Of a stretch of DNA of 64,000 bases, positions 44,098 through 54,239 are shown piece after piece. A program made the translations under genes and the position numbers. The stretch is from Hetaerina americana (lineage: Eukaryota > Arthropoda > Insecta > Odonata > Calopterygidae). The DNA lies in assembly GCA_022747635.1 (NCBI GenBank), contig JAKTNV010000005.1, positions 84,502,469 through 84,566,468 on the forward strand, given 5' to 3'. Numbering within the stretch: position 1 is the first letter of the stretch; every line of letters starts with the position of its first letter. The notes below the pieces were generated by a model that did no database searches, was not told the origin of the DNA, and was given only the letters and a program-made list of their open reading frames with translations.

Positions 44098-45033
44098 CGA
44101 GGGTAGGCTGAAAACTAATGCACACATGATTGTAGACCACACAAAAAATGACCTTCAGAAGCACTCCTGGTGACAGGTGGAAGTAACATTCCCCCTCAAC
44201 ACGCATGTGAAGGTTTGAGGTAGTTTGATTCATCCAGTGTATTTCGAGAAGCGGAAGTATGGAGATGTGTTCTAGTGCCATGTCAACGCGAGTTAAACAG
44301 CGAGCTGTCGTCGAATTTTTAACTGCTGAAAAAGTGACTCCTACTGAGATTTCTCGTCGTTTAAATTCTGTTTATGGTGACGATTTTGTTGACAGGTCTA
44401 CTGTAAATCGATGGGTAGTAAAATTTCGTGGTTGCGAGCCTGGAAAACCCATAAGTGTTGATGAAACTTCTTTTGACTGTGTTTTGGGGTGCTCACCGAG
44501 TTTGTGTGACCGATTTTTCGGAATGAGGGGCAACAGTAACTTATTCTCAGTATATACCGACTCTAAAACACCTCCGACGTCGAGTTGATGGCAGCCTGGC
44601 GCAAATAATATTACAACATGACAACGCTCGTCCACATATCTCGCGCGTAACTGGGGAGGCTCTGCGAAACTTGAAATTTGAACCGATTCCACACCCTCCT
44701 TATTCCCCAGATGTAGCACCTTGCGATTTTTATTTTTTTCCTCAACTCAAGAGACACCTCAAGGGTAATCATTGCACCTCGGACGATGAGGTGAAGGCAG
44801 CTGTCAAGTCCTGGATTCGAGAAAAGTCGAAAGAGTTTTGCAGTGACGGACTGAAATGAAACTTGTCACACGTTAGGAGAAATATGTTAGCCTTAACGGT
44901 GATTATGTTGAAAAATAAATATATTAATTTGAAACTTAAGAATTGTACTTTAATGTACCTTTTGCCCGATCTTGCTATTTGTTTTTGTTTGTGTTCTACA
45001 AGCATGTTTGCATTACTTTCCAGCCTACCCTCG
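44098..45033 (+). mobile_element. internally deleted mariner
   Basis: A 936-bp element between TA dinucleotides (44096-44097, 45034-45035). Terminal repeats: left CGAGGGTAGGCTGAAAACTA, right (complement) CGAGGGTAGGCTGGAAAGTA, about 24 bp with two mismatches. It is about 350 bp shorter than a full mariner, with the loss in the middle of the gene. Confidence 0.9.
44280..44859 (+). pseudogene. mariner transposase relic, middle deleted
   Basis: N-terminal DNA-binding part is readable: 'MSTRVKQRAVVEFLTAEKV' then 'PTEISRRLNSVYGDDFVD' and 'RSTVNRWVVKFRG'. Then a jump and a frame change lead to the catalytic end: 'QHDNARPHISRV' (44615-44650), 34 residues, 'PPYSPDVAPCDFYFFPQLKR' (44693-44752), 'LKGNHCTSDDEV'. 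The second and third aspartates survive and keep DD34D spacing; the segment with the first is gone. C-terminal frame stops at 44859. Confidence 0.88.
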
Positions 45034-45041
45034 TAGCTTAT

Positions 45042-45190
45042 CTCTTTCTCGAACCTCCATGCATAACGTCCCTTTCATCAATTTCATCTCCTCCCTGTAT
45101 AAGCTCCTTTGCCTAACGCAGTTATTCTTCTTATTCCCTCCACCACGCAAACCATTTTGGTCCAAAACACTTCATGTAGATTTGAGACAC
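45042..45190 (-). mobile_element. LINE-D fragment, short
   Basis: TTGGTCCAAAACACTTCAT, CCTCCCTGTATAAGCTCCTT and AACGTCCCTTTCATCAATTT align, in order, with 61345-61465 of another LINE-D copy. The fragment abuts the right end of the mariner at 45034. Confidence 0.45.
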
Positions 45191-45194
45191 ACGC

Positions 45195-45805
45195 ATCACT
45201 GTGGTGAAATATAAAATGTAAGGACGGCGAGTTTAAAGGATAGAGGATCGGATGCCTGGGAGAGAGAATCACGGCACACACAGGAACTGAGCATGGAGAT
45301 TGCTTACGATTGAATATGATGATTCGCCGTATATTGAAAACGTCAAGTTTGAAGTGGACTTCCCTTCCCTTGCGGCTGCGTGCGGGGGAGAGAGAGGGGG
45401 AGAGAGAGTTCCCATTTCGGTCATCGGGAGGGTGTTGCATTCCCGAGGCCTCAATCATCGGGGAAGAGGGGAGAGGGGGAAGCGAGAGGGAGGAGAGAAC
45501 CGGAAAACTCTCTCCCCCTCGGAGTCCCTCCAATTTCCTCGCGAATTTCTGTGAGAGGGGAATCAGAAGGGGAGGATGCGGAGGAGGAAGAGGGGAAGTG
45601 GAAGGCGACGGCGGCTGCTCCTCATCTCCTGTGCCGCCGCTCCCAAAGCTTTCCCTCGCCCCACAACCCTCCCTCCCCTTCCCCCAAAGTGTATGGTATC
45701 CTATGAACCCTGCGGTCCCGTCTTGCCCCTGTTCGCACGGAGTCACTAGATTCGTTCCGTCGACAAACATCACCGTACCGATTGATTGAGGTGTCCACTC
45801 CACTT
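45195..45805. other. GC-rich patch with long motif-free ORF
   Basis: A purine/pyrimidine-skewed, GC-rich block (45350-45720). A 239-codon minus-strand frame (45084-45803) crosses it, and frames of 84-159 codons run on the plus strand. The minus frame's C-terminal end lies in LINE-D sequence and its middle is low-complexity serine/proline. No domain. I do not call a gene. Confidence 0.2.
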
Positions 45806-46009
45806 CGTCTGAGAAATACTATCCCTCCTTCTGAGATCGACAGACTAGATTACTACTTGCTGGTAATTACGATTATAATTTGCTATTTTACCGGTTAATG
45901 TAGGTTTAGGGTGGACACAGGCTATACAATTGTACACAATGTAATTACTTGCCTCTCCTAACAAAAAAAAACACTCTGAAATCAGTCCCTACAGTAACCC
46001 AGCGTTCCT

Positions 46010-46520
46010 TAAGCCGCGGAGCTAACTAAGAAAACAAAGTTGCAAATTGCAAAGTTCACTAATGCAAAGTTGTTTTTTTCTCTTTCTTTTACCCTCACCA
46101 TGAAAGAATTCCACAAAGTTAAGCCTGAAACTGTTAGCTTTGAGAAAACAAAACTTGTTCCGCAAAATGCATTCTTATTCATCAACATAATCGCCTTCAA
46201 GAGCTGTACAATAATTCTAACGCTTTTCTAACTTTTCGATACTATGCTTGTGAGACGATTTGTCCTTGTCCTCTTAAAATAAGCTTCAGTTGCAGCGATG
46301 ACTTCCTCATTCGAGCCAAATCTTTTTCCCTGGAGCATCTTTTATGAGATCAGCAAACAGCCAGTAGTCGCGGGGGCTAGATCTGGAGAGTATGGTGGGT
46401 GGGGAAGCAGATTGAAGGGCCCAACTCGTTCTATTATGCCATTCCTTTCATTGACTTGTGGCATTGTGGTGCATTGTCTTGATGAAAAATGATTTTTTCT
46501 TCTTCGTTTGCCGTCGTTTT
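46010..46520 (-). mobile_element. mariner relic, C-terminal half
   Basis: Transposase reading on the minus strand runs from about 46520 to the stop at 46175-46177, with 3' flanking sequence to about 46010. No terminal repeats were found, so the edges are uncertain. A different subfamily from the other mariners here. Confidence 0.6.
46175..46520 (-). pseudogene. mariner transposase C-terminal relic
   Basis: Minus strand: 'KSFFIKTMHHNATSQ' (decayed HHDNAPxH region), 'PPTILSRSSPRDYWLFADLI' (equivalent of PPYSPDLAPxDYWLFADL), 'SHKHSIEKLEKR' and a terminal 'EGDYVDE' before the stop. Stops and substitutions, including loss of the second aspartate (N-A-T), show it is dead. Confidence 0.75.
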
Positions 46521-46644
46521 ATTGCGATTTCGTCCTTCAAAAGCACCAATAACTGAATGTGATAATCGCTATGGATAAATTTTCCCTTTTCAAGATAGTC
46601 GATGTAAATTATACTTTGCCCATCCCAAAATATATCTCGTTCAT

Positions 46645-47235
46645 TAAGTCCCGGGACTTATACAATGGTGGGTTAAATCCATCTTCATCTCTGTGTACTT
46701 CCTTCCCCCCTTCATTCCGGCTAACATCCCTCTCCAATACCTTCCCCTTCTTCGTTTCCTAATATTACCATTACCCAACATTCTCCCCTCTATCACAGTC
46801 TTCAATATCCCATCGCAAATAAATAGGCTCCGAATCCATCTTTCATGCCTCCTTTTGTATTCTCCCGACAATCCTACTCCTCCCCCACCATACCCAGCGC
46901 TTCCTCGTTGGTTTTCCTTTCGGTCCACTTCACCTTTTCCATCCTTCTCCACATTCACATCTCAAAAGCATCCAATCTACGCCCATGCTTTCATGACCAA
47001 GTTGGCCTAGCCGTACAAAACCACGGTCCCTATCTAAGGTTACACTAATGTTTACTTAACTACCTGCCTTTTCCTTGGGAAATTTTCTTTGCCGGACACA
47101 TTTCTTCTACATGCATACCTTCAACTTTAACTTATCCGAAACACTTCCAAGATTGGTAAACTGCTACACGTACTCTATTTTTAGCCTTTTTTTAACGTTT
47201 AACTTTGCTTTAGTCCCGAAAACCTAACACCTTTT
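46645..47235 (-). mobile_element. LINE-D, RT C-terminus to 3' end (minus)
   Basis: Minus strand pieces in order: a 'LPILEVFRIS' stretch (the 'YLGS' block, about 47160), 'VVLYG-ANLVMKAW' (about 47010), 'FEM-MWRRMEKVKWTERKTN' (46960-46900), 'GGGVGLSGEYKRRHERWIRS' (46890-46830), 'LFICDGILKTVIEGRMLG', 'GMLAGMKGGRKYTEMKMD' (46730-46670). Several frameshifts. It defines the RTE-like C-terminus used to label the family. Confidence 0.8.
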
Positions 47236-47436
47236 TGTTTCAGAGACGATATATGATATGTAATTTGTTTAATCCGGGTTTAATAAGGCATTAGCGTTTT
47301 CCCTACTTCCCCGAACGAAGGGATGGACCGAGGCAAAACCGTGGTTCTACGTGGTCGAAGAGATACTCAGAACAATGATTGTTAGAAGTCTCTTGAACAG
47401 TAGAGCATGTCGGAAAAGAATGACAAAGACTGAGTA

Positions 47437-47610
47437 ATGAATAACTGATCGTAGCACTTTTCCACTTGATAAAATTTATTTTACGACCGGGTTCCGATGT
47501 ATTACATCATCATCAAGTCCTCATCAGATAAATTTTAACAAGTGGAAAACGGCTACGATCAGTTATTCATTATGTTCGACTTCCACCACATCACGCCTGA
47601 AGCCACTCAA
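47437..47610 (-). repeat. Fold-back repeat G, copy 2, hammerhead-like loop
   Basis: Arms ATGAATAACTGATCGTAGC (47437) and GCTACGATCAGTTATTCAT (ends 47570) pair, with the match continuing inward through TTCCACTTGATAAAATTTAT and ATAAATTTTAACAAGTGGAA. On the minus strand the loop reads CTTGATGATGATGTAATACA, TCGGAACCCGGTCGT. After the right arm comes TATGTTCGACTTCCACCACA and CACGCCTGAAG, as in copy 1 at 3005-3145. Confidence 0.7.
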
Positions 47611-48730
47611 AGACTGAGTAATTTATGCCACGACTAAGTACGATAGCGTGAATTTATGCACGGGGATGAGTCCTTTGAAATGACTTTAAAGCAGAACTTA
47701 TCTTGACTCACCTCACCTCGAATGGAAGCCGGGTGAATTGTGTGTATTAATTATTACAGTTTTAATTACTAATGTTATTAGAATTTTTTGGTAATGTTCA
47801 TAATTGTGTATTACGTTCATAAATACGTGAGTAAAACCGAGCTAGGATGGTCACGACCGGTGTCTATTGTTGAGTCGCCCGGAGACCGCTCTCGCCCTCA
47901 CCCCTTCCCCTCGCCCGCCTCCCCTCCCTCCGTCACATGGCAGTATCTTTTGACGCCTACGCGCGGCGCGTGCTGGAACCACTGCAGAATGTGTGTAGGT
48001 GGAGTGTGAAGTGAATAAAAAGAAGGTGAGGCAGATGAGAGTTGGGGAGAGGAGGCTGATGACTCCGCCTCTCATCACCCGTCGGCCCTCTTCGCATATC
48101 CCTTATTCCTCATTCCCGGAAGCGACCCCGCGATTGTTTCCTCCGAAGGCGAGATGGGTTTCCGAGAAATAATTCGAATCCCTCGCCCTCTCGGTAAACC
48201 CTTCCATACCCTGCTTCCGCGTCGCACTCCGAAAGCTATCACGGGGGATCGTAATTATGAGAGGACTCGGGGCACCGTGGAACAGCCGCTTGTGATTTCA
48301 CTCCAAGCATTCTTACTGAGGCAAGTTAATCTTTTCTTAGATTTTCACTCCTTTTTTCGGCCATTTTTAATTTGGTCATCATAGAAACCCCCATCTTTGG
48401 CGCCGGCTCGTTTTCTTACATCGGCCGGTGAATCTGTGCTCCACACGCGGGAATAAATGAGATTCCTAAAATAAAATATTAATTTTAGGAAAAAAAAACT
48501 GTTGGAAGAGATGAACTGAAGAGTATTCCTTCATTTCCTCTTGAAGAGGTTCAAATCGGAAAAGTTTCCATACACCAGTCGAATCTAAAATGATCAATCG
48601 TTATCTTTGGTCGAAAACTAATAGAAATCTTGACGGAGATTATGAGATGTGATGGCCACATGGTATTTTGTGAAGATGGCAAAATGCCACTTGGTGACGC
48701 CTGAAAGTATTGGTTATGTGCATTCTGCGC
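47611..48730. promoter_or_regulatory. Spacer with CpG-rich patch (47870-48430)
   Basis: The CpG-rich part (for example CTACGCGCGGCGCGTGCTGG at 47957) has no recognised repeat or protein. A plus frame 48154-48384 (76 codons) has no motif. Candidate regulatory DNA or an exon; unproven. Confidence 0.22.
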
Positions 48731-48732
48731 GC

Positions 48733-49420
48733 ATTTACATCTGCAACATACCCCAGTAGCTGCCGCAAGGGTGAGTAGCGAGGGGTGTTAGGACACCACA
48801 CGTAAAACAGAATGCAATCAAATACAAAACTAACAATAGCATGCTAATTCACACCTACAGAAGCGTATATATTTAATCAATAACCATTTTAACTTACTTA
48901 CATGAAAAATTCATATGCTAGCACCTAGCATAAACCTACGAATGTATCAGATGTCCACGCAATGTTAAATCTTCTCCTGTAATTCGAATGTAATTACTAT
49001 TTCTATTTTGACTTTGATTTATTGCGGTTATGATTCCTGAATATCCGAGGAAATAATGAATACTTATTTCTATTTGAACTGGAGTCCACATCCCCCCTTA
49101 CAATTTCTTTGTGGTCTAAACTTCCCAAATGGTGTGAGGCGATAATAATTCCATTTGCGTCATACCTAAACTCGTGAGTTCTAAACCTTGCTCAAAGTCT
49201 TAGGCTCGCTTGTTCCTTTCGCGCTGTCAGCGACTTTCAGCCTGATTCCTCTAAAAGACCTGTCATCCTCGTCTCATTATTGTGAGAATATTTGACAAAT
49301 CTGGTGCATTTTCTCTGAGCCTCATCTAATTCTTTTTTAACGCTTTCTCCCAAAGATCTCAAATACTTGTGGTGCATTCCAGATGTGGCCTGACTAAACC
49401 CAAATAAAACCTTTCTTTTA
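48733..49420 (-). mobile_element. LINE-C, RT C-terminus to 3' tail (minus)
   Basis: Tail at left: ACATCTGCAACATACCCCAG, TAGCTGCCGCAAGGGTG. Coding on the minus strand: 'LVRPHLECTTSIWDLWEKAL'-like block (49400-49340, with one stop), 'RKCTRFVKYSHNNETRMTG' (about 49310-49255), 'FRTHEFRYDANGI' (about 49190-49150), 'SLFPRIFRNHNRNKSKSK' (49070-49010). The truncated 5' side at about 49420 meets the truncated 5' side of a plus-strand LINE-A piece. Confidence 0.78.
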
Positions 49421-49770
49421 ATGACAAACTGAGTAGCGTGTCAAAATTATCAGAGGATTTATGTTGGGAATCACTCAAAGAGCGAAGATTAAATTACAGA
49501 TACATCCTCTTACATAATTTTGAAGGATGTCTCCTCGGTGATGATATTGAAAATGCATTTATGATTAGCCCCATCATACTGTGGTAGAAAATTCGAGAGA
49601 TTAAGTGTAGAACATGTAAATATAAGATGTCATTTTTTCCACAAATGATAAGGGATCAGAGTAACGATTTCCAACCGCGCTAAGAGGGAACGAAGTTTTG
49701 GGTCAAGCGCAGTCTGGTGTGTTTTCATCCCCTGCCACACACCCTAGCGATTGCTTGCTGGGTAATATGT
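49420..49770 (+). mobile_element. LINE-A, RT C-terminal end and 3' tail
   Basis: Starts in the 'YDKLSSVSKL' block (ATGACAAACTGAGTAGCGTG), continues 'LGWESLKERRLNYRY', the 'FPQMIRDQSNDF' equivalent, CCAACCGCGCTAAGAGGG and ends CCTGCCACACACCCTAGCGA, TTGCTTGCTGGGTAATATG. Head-to-head with LINE-C on its left. Confidence 0.78.
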
Positions 49771-50230
49771 CAACCTAATCTAAACTCCCGCATTTCATTT
49801 CCCATCCACCCATTTAATGAAACCGAGTTACCTTTTGGCGGATCTGCATATTCTTTAGATATTTGCACCCCATGAAAGGTGTTAGGACTACCCCTAAGTA
49901 TGCCATATGTACGCACATTGACTTGCCACCCCACCCTTTCCGCATCCCCCTCCAACGCCTACGTGCCCGCTTCCTTCTCCTGCGTCTCCAAGCGTGTCCG
50001 CGAGAACGCGGCTTCGTCATCGGCCAGCCATCGCGGTTTCCGGAGATGGCATTCTCTCCCATCTTGTTCCGGGAGATGTCTGGTCCGGTCAGTCGGTTCT
50101 GCGAAATCTCGTCTTTTCACCCAAGAAATCATTCTCTGAATCCGATTCTCTTCCTCCTCGTCCATCGCTGACACGTCGGCACTCGTCGATCCGCGAGATG
50201 GTCACCTGCTTTGTGCTTTAATCTTCGACA
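49771..50230. other. GC-rich patch, unrecognised
   Basis: CpG-rich at 49890-50200 with overlapping frames on both strands (102 and 86 codons plus, 82 and 71 minus) but no motif. May be coding or regulatory; undecided. Confidence 0.22.
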
Positions 50231-53030
50231 TCTCCCTGGTTATAATTCAAGGGTTGCCAATGTAATTCAGGATTTGCGAAGATACGTAATAGCAAAGGCT
50301 CTATTGAAAAAGACTGAAGGCCTGAAAAATATCTTTGTACAAATTTCTCCAATTTGAGGTCCAGAAAACGGGTGCAGTTTAATTTTTCATTTCAGAGCCC
50401 GGAAAGGGTTTGAATTTTCAATAAATAAATAAAATAAGATAATAGATGAAATCTTACCCGAATCGGAATAAAAACGTGAAGAATGAGCGACCCGCTATAT
50501 TATCAATTACAGGGCTCATAGTAATTGAACGCAGTGCTAATAAAACTAAATCTTCTAATATATATATATTGGATTCAATTATAACATTTCGGGCCAGTAA
50601 TATTTGAGATGCTATTTGAAATAATTCCACCTTCATGCGCTACTACGTATAGTATCCTAAGAAATTCGAAATATTCCATGGTGTGAATGTCACAGGGATC
50701 GTCAAGTCTTCATATTTTTTAATATCTGACATAGAAATGCATGTATCTTTTTATGTGACTTAGGATTCAGACAGATATCATAGGATTTGACAATAGTGGA
50801 GGATATAAGGAGGGATGTAATACGGAGTAGGATTTTGAGACAATAGAATGAATGCCCAGTTGGATTTGACTGTTATGTTTTCCACAAAGGTGCACAACTT
50901 CAATAAAGTTAGATTCAGTTAAATATACTCTTTTAATATAATAATATAATATCCAAAGGAGTACAGCATTTATACCCCCTAAATAGAAATAAATTCATGG
51001 AAAAATGTCGTTCGGTATGTGGATTCTATAGTTCGTTTTTGCATTCTTAATGGAGTCCCACCTCAATATAATTTTCGGTTATGGTCCTCAGAGGATGATT
51101 CTTGAGTAAAGAGCATCTAACTCTTGATCACGGCTTTGATCATTTAGATCAATCCAAACGCCAAATCTTTTGGAATGTATCAATACTTTGTTGGTCAGCC
51201 TATTTACACGCGGTTAGTTTTCATAACTGGTGATGGGATTTTCAAGTCTCCTAAAATTTTATTCGGATTAATTATTAATTCAAAAGACTGCAAGAGCTCA
51301 CTTAAATCAATTCTGTGTGGTATAAGTAACATTTCAGAACCTTAAGTGCCTTACAACATGTCTAGCAATGCAGGACATAATTTCAAGATTGCATTCCCTT
51401 ATTTCAATGAGTTTGAATGAAAGCAGTTCATCTAGTGATGAAAATTCACTATCAGTCTCGTCTCCCCTGCCCTTCTTCCTGAAAATTTTCATATGGGGCA
51501 GAATTCAAGGTATTAGGTACGTAATGTCCTCTAATGGAATGTAGATTCCCCAAGTTAGCGGCGTTTAACTGCAAGTGGTCGCAGCTTTTCTCATTCGTTA
51601 GCTTGAATTTTCTAACTCTAGGATTTATATCAGTTCCCCCTTGCAATCTTATTACTCTGGAAAACAGAACCAAATAATCATTAACTCGGCTCATGCTAGT
51701 ACTAAGTATTGTATTGTACAAGATGTACCACAAGAAATCGGAAACACATAAGTCCTCAAACAATAATTACGATTCAAAGAGAAGTTAAAATAATTCAATT
51801 ATTCTAGGACTATAAAATGATAGGAATCTCCCTTTTGAGATTAAGAAGATTCTTGTATAATATTCTAAATTATCAAATACTGCAAAATGCCATTGAATTT
51901 ACCCTTTTGCTTTTTGTGTCCTAGTTGTCTCAGGATTTTACTGTTCAATTTAAAAATAAAATAAAAGATCTAGATGGTCGTCTCAAATTTTGAAATTATA
52001 AAAATCTCATTTCTTGAAATATTTTTAAATGTCTTGCAGTTTGAAGTACCTAGAAACCGAGCATCCGTAACTTCAATTTTTGGTTGACGTAAAACGAATG
52101 ATTTGGACCCAGCTAATTGGCAATAGTCTTTCCTCCTGACATTTCAAGATTATGTTATTTGAGAACTTAGCTCCATGAAACATTCTCAACATCTTCGGAA
52201 AATAAATTTACTTTCTCCACCTCCTCCTCCCCCTCCCCGCCTAAGCAGTTCAAAACTAATTTGAATGCGTGACGTGGATCAGGAAATATTTAAACAGGCT
52301 GGATTGTGGGAGGATGACTGAAAATTTTCCAACTGGGGCCCGTTTCTGCCAGTGATTCATCCTAATTCTTTTGGCCATAGCAAAGTTGGAACATCTTCAA
52401 ATGTCATGGAAGCGACCCAAATTCCTGAGCCAGAACTGGCTCACCAAATTCGTCCTATGCTATCCAATTGTAGCTACGGTTAAAAAGTAACGACATGGTA
52501 CTTTTCAAGATCTATGTATTTCACACCACCGTTAGAACAAAGGTATATTTTGTCACAGCTCTGTCATCTCCGGTGAGGCCAAAACACATGTCAACATAAC
52601 CAGTATTTGCTACGTACTGTCCAGTTTAAATACCATCGATCAAATATTCACGAAATAATGCATGCTCAGAGCTTTGTACAAGAACTCATAAATGAGTATT
52701 GAATGCCTCTTTTGTAAAGTCAGGTTTCCCATAATTAGCGCGATATCATTTTGATGGGTTTTTGGGGGCAAAGCAAGGCATGAGTCAGACTCCTAACGTA
52801 GCTGTATATTTCAGGAGAATAATAAATGGCGATAAGAGCCAGATGCCTCAAACACTTTGCTATAGAGATTTCATGAAAAGATAATTTATTAATTTTTTCA
52901 GTTTATCGCATTAATATTTCACCTTGGGAAACTAGGCGCACAAATCGAACTTTGCATTAAATAAACATTTATACAAAATCATACGCAAATGCAACAAACA
53001 CTACTCATTCTGATGTATGGTGATATTATC
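50231..53030. other. AT-rich region, nothing recognised
   Basis: 2.8 kb with no named element. A 103-codon minus frame at 51452-51763 has no motif. A short (TA)n sits at about 50559. Confidence 0.4.
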
Positions 53031-53034
53031 CACT

Positions 53035-53400
53035 GATATCCCCATTCTTCTCCATACCCACATCACAGAAAACTCTAATCTACTCTGATTAAGCGAGAGG
53101 AATCGGCTTAGATTAAGAGTGTTTTGAGATGTGGGTAAGGAGAAGAATGGAGAATATAAATGATACAGAGAAAAAGACTTAACCACGAAGTTTTAAATAT
53201 GGTTCGAGAATGGAGGAAGCGTGCTCGATGACACTCGAATGAGGAAGAGAAATGTGGGCGGAGGATATATTTTGAGAGGTGGTGGGATGTTGAAGGTCTT
53301 GACAGAGCGGAGAATATTGGGCGAGCGGGGAAGATGGGCGTAGAAGGCATTAGGGCAGGTAGAAGTAGCGAAGTGTTGAAGGCGGGGAAAGTAAGAGAAT
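53035..53400 (+). mobile_element. LINE-D, two short pieces in opposite directions
   Basis: A minus-strand piece (53035-53098; CCATTCTTCTCCATACCCAC) and a plus-strand piece (53100-53400; ATGTGGGTAAGGAGAAGAAT) carry the same 'FEMWVWRRME' coding region back to back, forming an imperfect inverted repeat. The plus piece continues through decayed 'MLKVLTERRILGERGRW'. LINE-A tail follows. Confidence 0.65.
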
Positions 53401-53401
53401 A

Positions 53402-53563
53402 AATGCAGAACACTTAGATTTAAAATGTCATTTTTCCCACGAACGATAAGGGATCGAAGCAGCCCAGTCCGACCACCCTTGGGAAGAAACGTATTTTGGG
53501 TCTAAAGCAGTACAGTGCGTAGTACCCCTCTGCTTAGCGGTGGCTCGCAGGATAATATGTTAC
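53402..53563 (+). mobile_element. LINE-A 3' tail
   Basis: GCAGAACACTTAGATTTAAA, ATGTCATTTTTCCCACGAAC, GATAAGGGATCGAAGC, TCCGACCACCCTTGGG, to TAGCGGTGGCTCGCAGGATA. Same tail as the other LINE-A copies. A T-rich (TTTA)n tract follows at 53575. Confidence 0.72.
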
Positions 53564-53565
53564 GT

Positions 53566-54040
53566 AAAAATATTTTTTTATTATTATTTATTTATTTATT
53601 TAAGAATTTATATCGCATATATCGTTACAATTAGGCAATTGTCCTGGTGGAAACGGTCAAGTCAGGTCGACTGACATTTTACAATGCAAATACATACACA
53701 TACGAGGAAAACAGATAGGAGACAAAATGGTCTAATACAATGACACTCAAAGATTACCAACCGCACCTTTACCATCACACATTGGCTAGGATCACACCAT
53801 ACCTACAACGCACCGTCCATCACCACACTCTTGTCCATAATCACGCATTCCTCAATTTCACATACCGTTCAAAATCACACACCGTTAACACATCATTCAC
53901 TTTTGCAATACAACTGCTAACGCCGTCCACATCACGTACCAGCAAGATATCAATAAGTACAATGCTATAATAAACACTGATCAGTATAGTTTATCACCCA
54001 GTGGCTGTTTTAAATTTACTCTTAAAACTCCTAAAATTGG
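53566..54040. other. Unrecognised spacer
   Basis: Begins with a (TTTA)n-type tract (53575-53602), then a sequence rich in CAC/CATCAC (53760-53900). No gene. Confidence 0.35.
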
Positions 54041-54043
54041 ATG

Positions 54044-54206
54044 AAAAGGGCTCCAAAAAACCTCCAGGCAGTTGGTTCCAATCAATCATAGTTCTATTTA
54101 AGAGAGAGTATTTTTTAATTATTTGTTTTTTTGCGTTCTTATATTTATTTCAAAACTGTTTTGGTTTTTTTCCCTTGAAGATTGGATTTTCTATCTCTTT
54201 CTAAGA
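54044..54206 (+). repeat. Repeat J, copy 1
   Basis: AAAAGGGCTCC, GGCAGTTGGTTCCAATCAAT, GAGTATTTTTTAATTATTTG, TTTCCCTTGAAGATTGG, TTTTCTATCTCTTT. A closely similar 155-bp sequence lies 630 bp downstream inside LINE-D. Identity of the element unknown. Confidence 0.7.
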
Positions 54207-54239
54207 ATCTTCCCACGCTTTGTCATTTTTAACAAAATA

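Noticed and set aside
45084..45803. 239-codon minus-strand open frame as a possible gene
   Set aside because: Its 3' part lies in LINE-D sequence, its middle is low-complexity serine/proline from a GC-rich, skewed tract, and no domain is recognisable. Long frames also occur on the opposite strand there.
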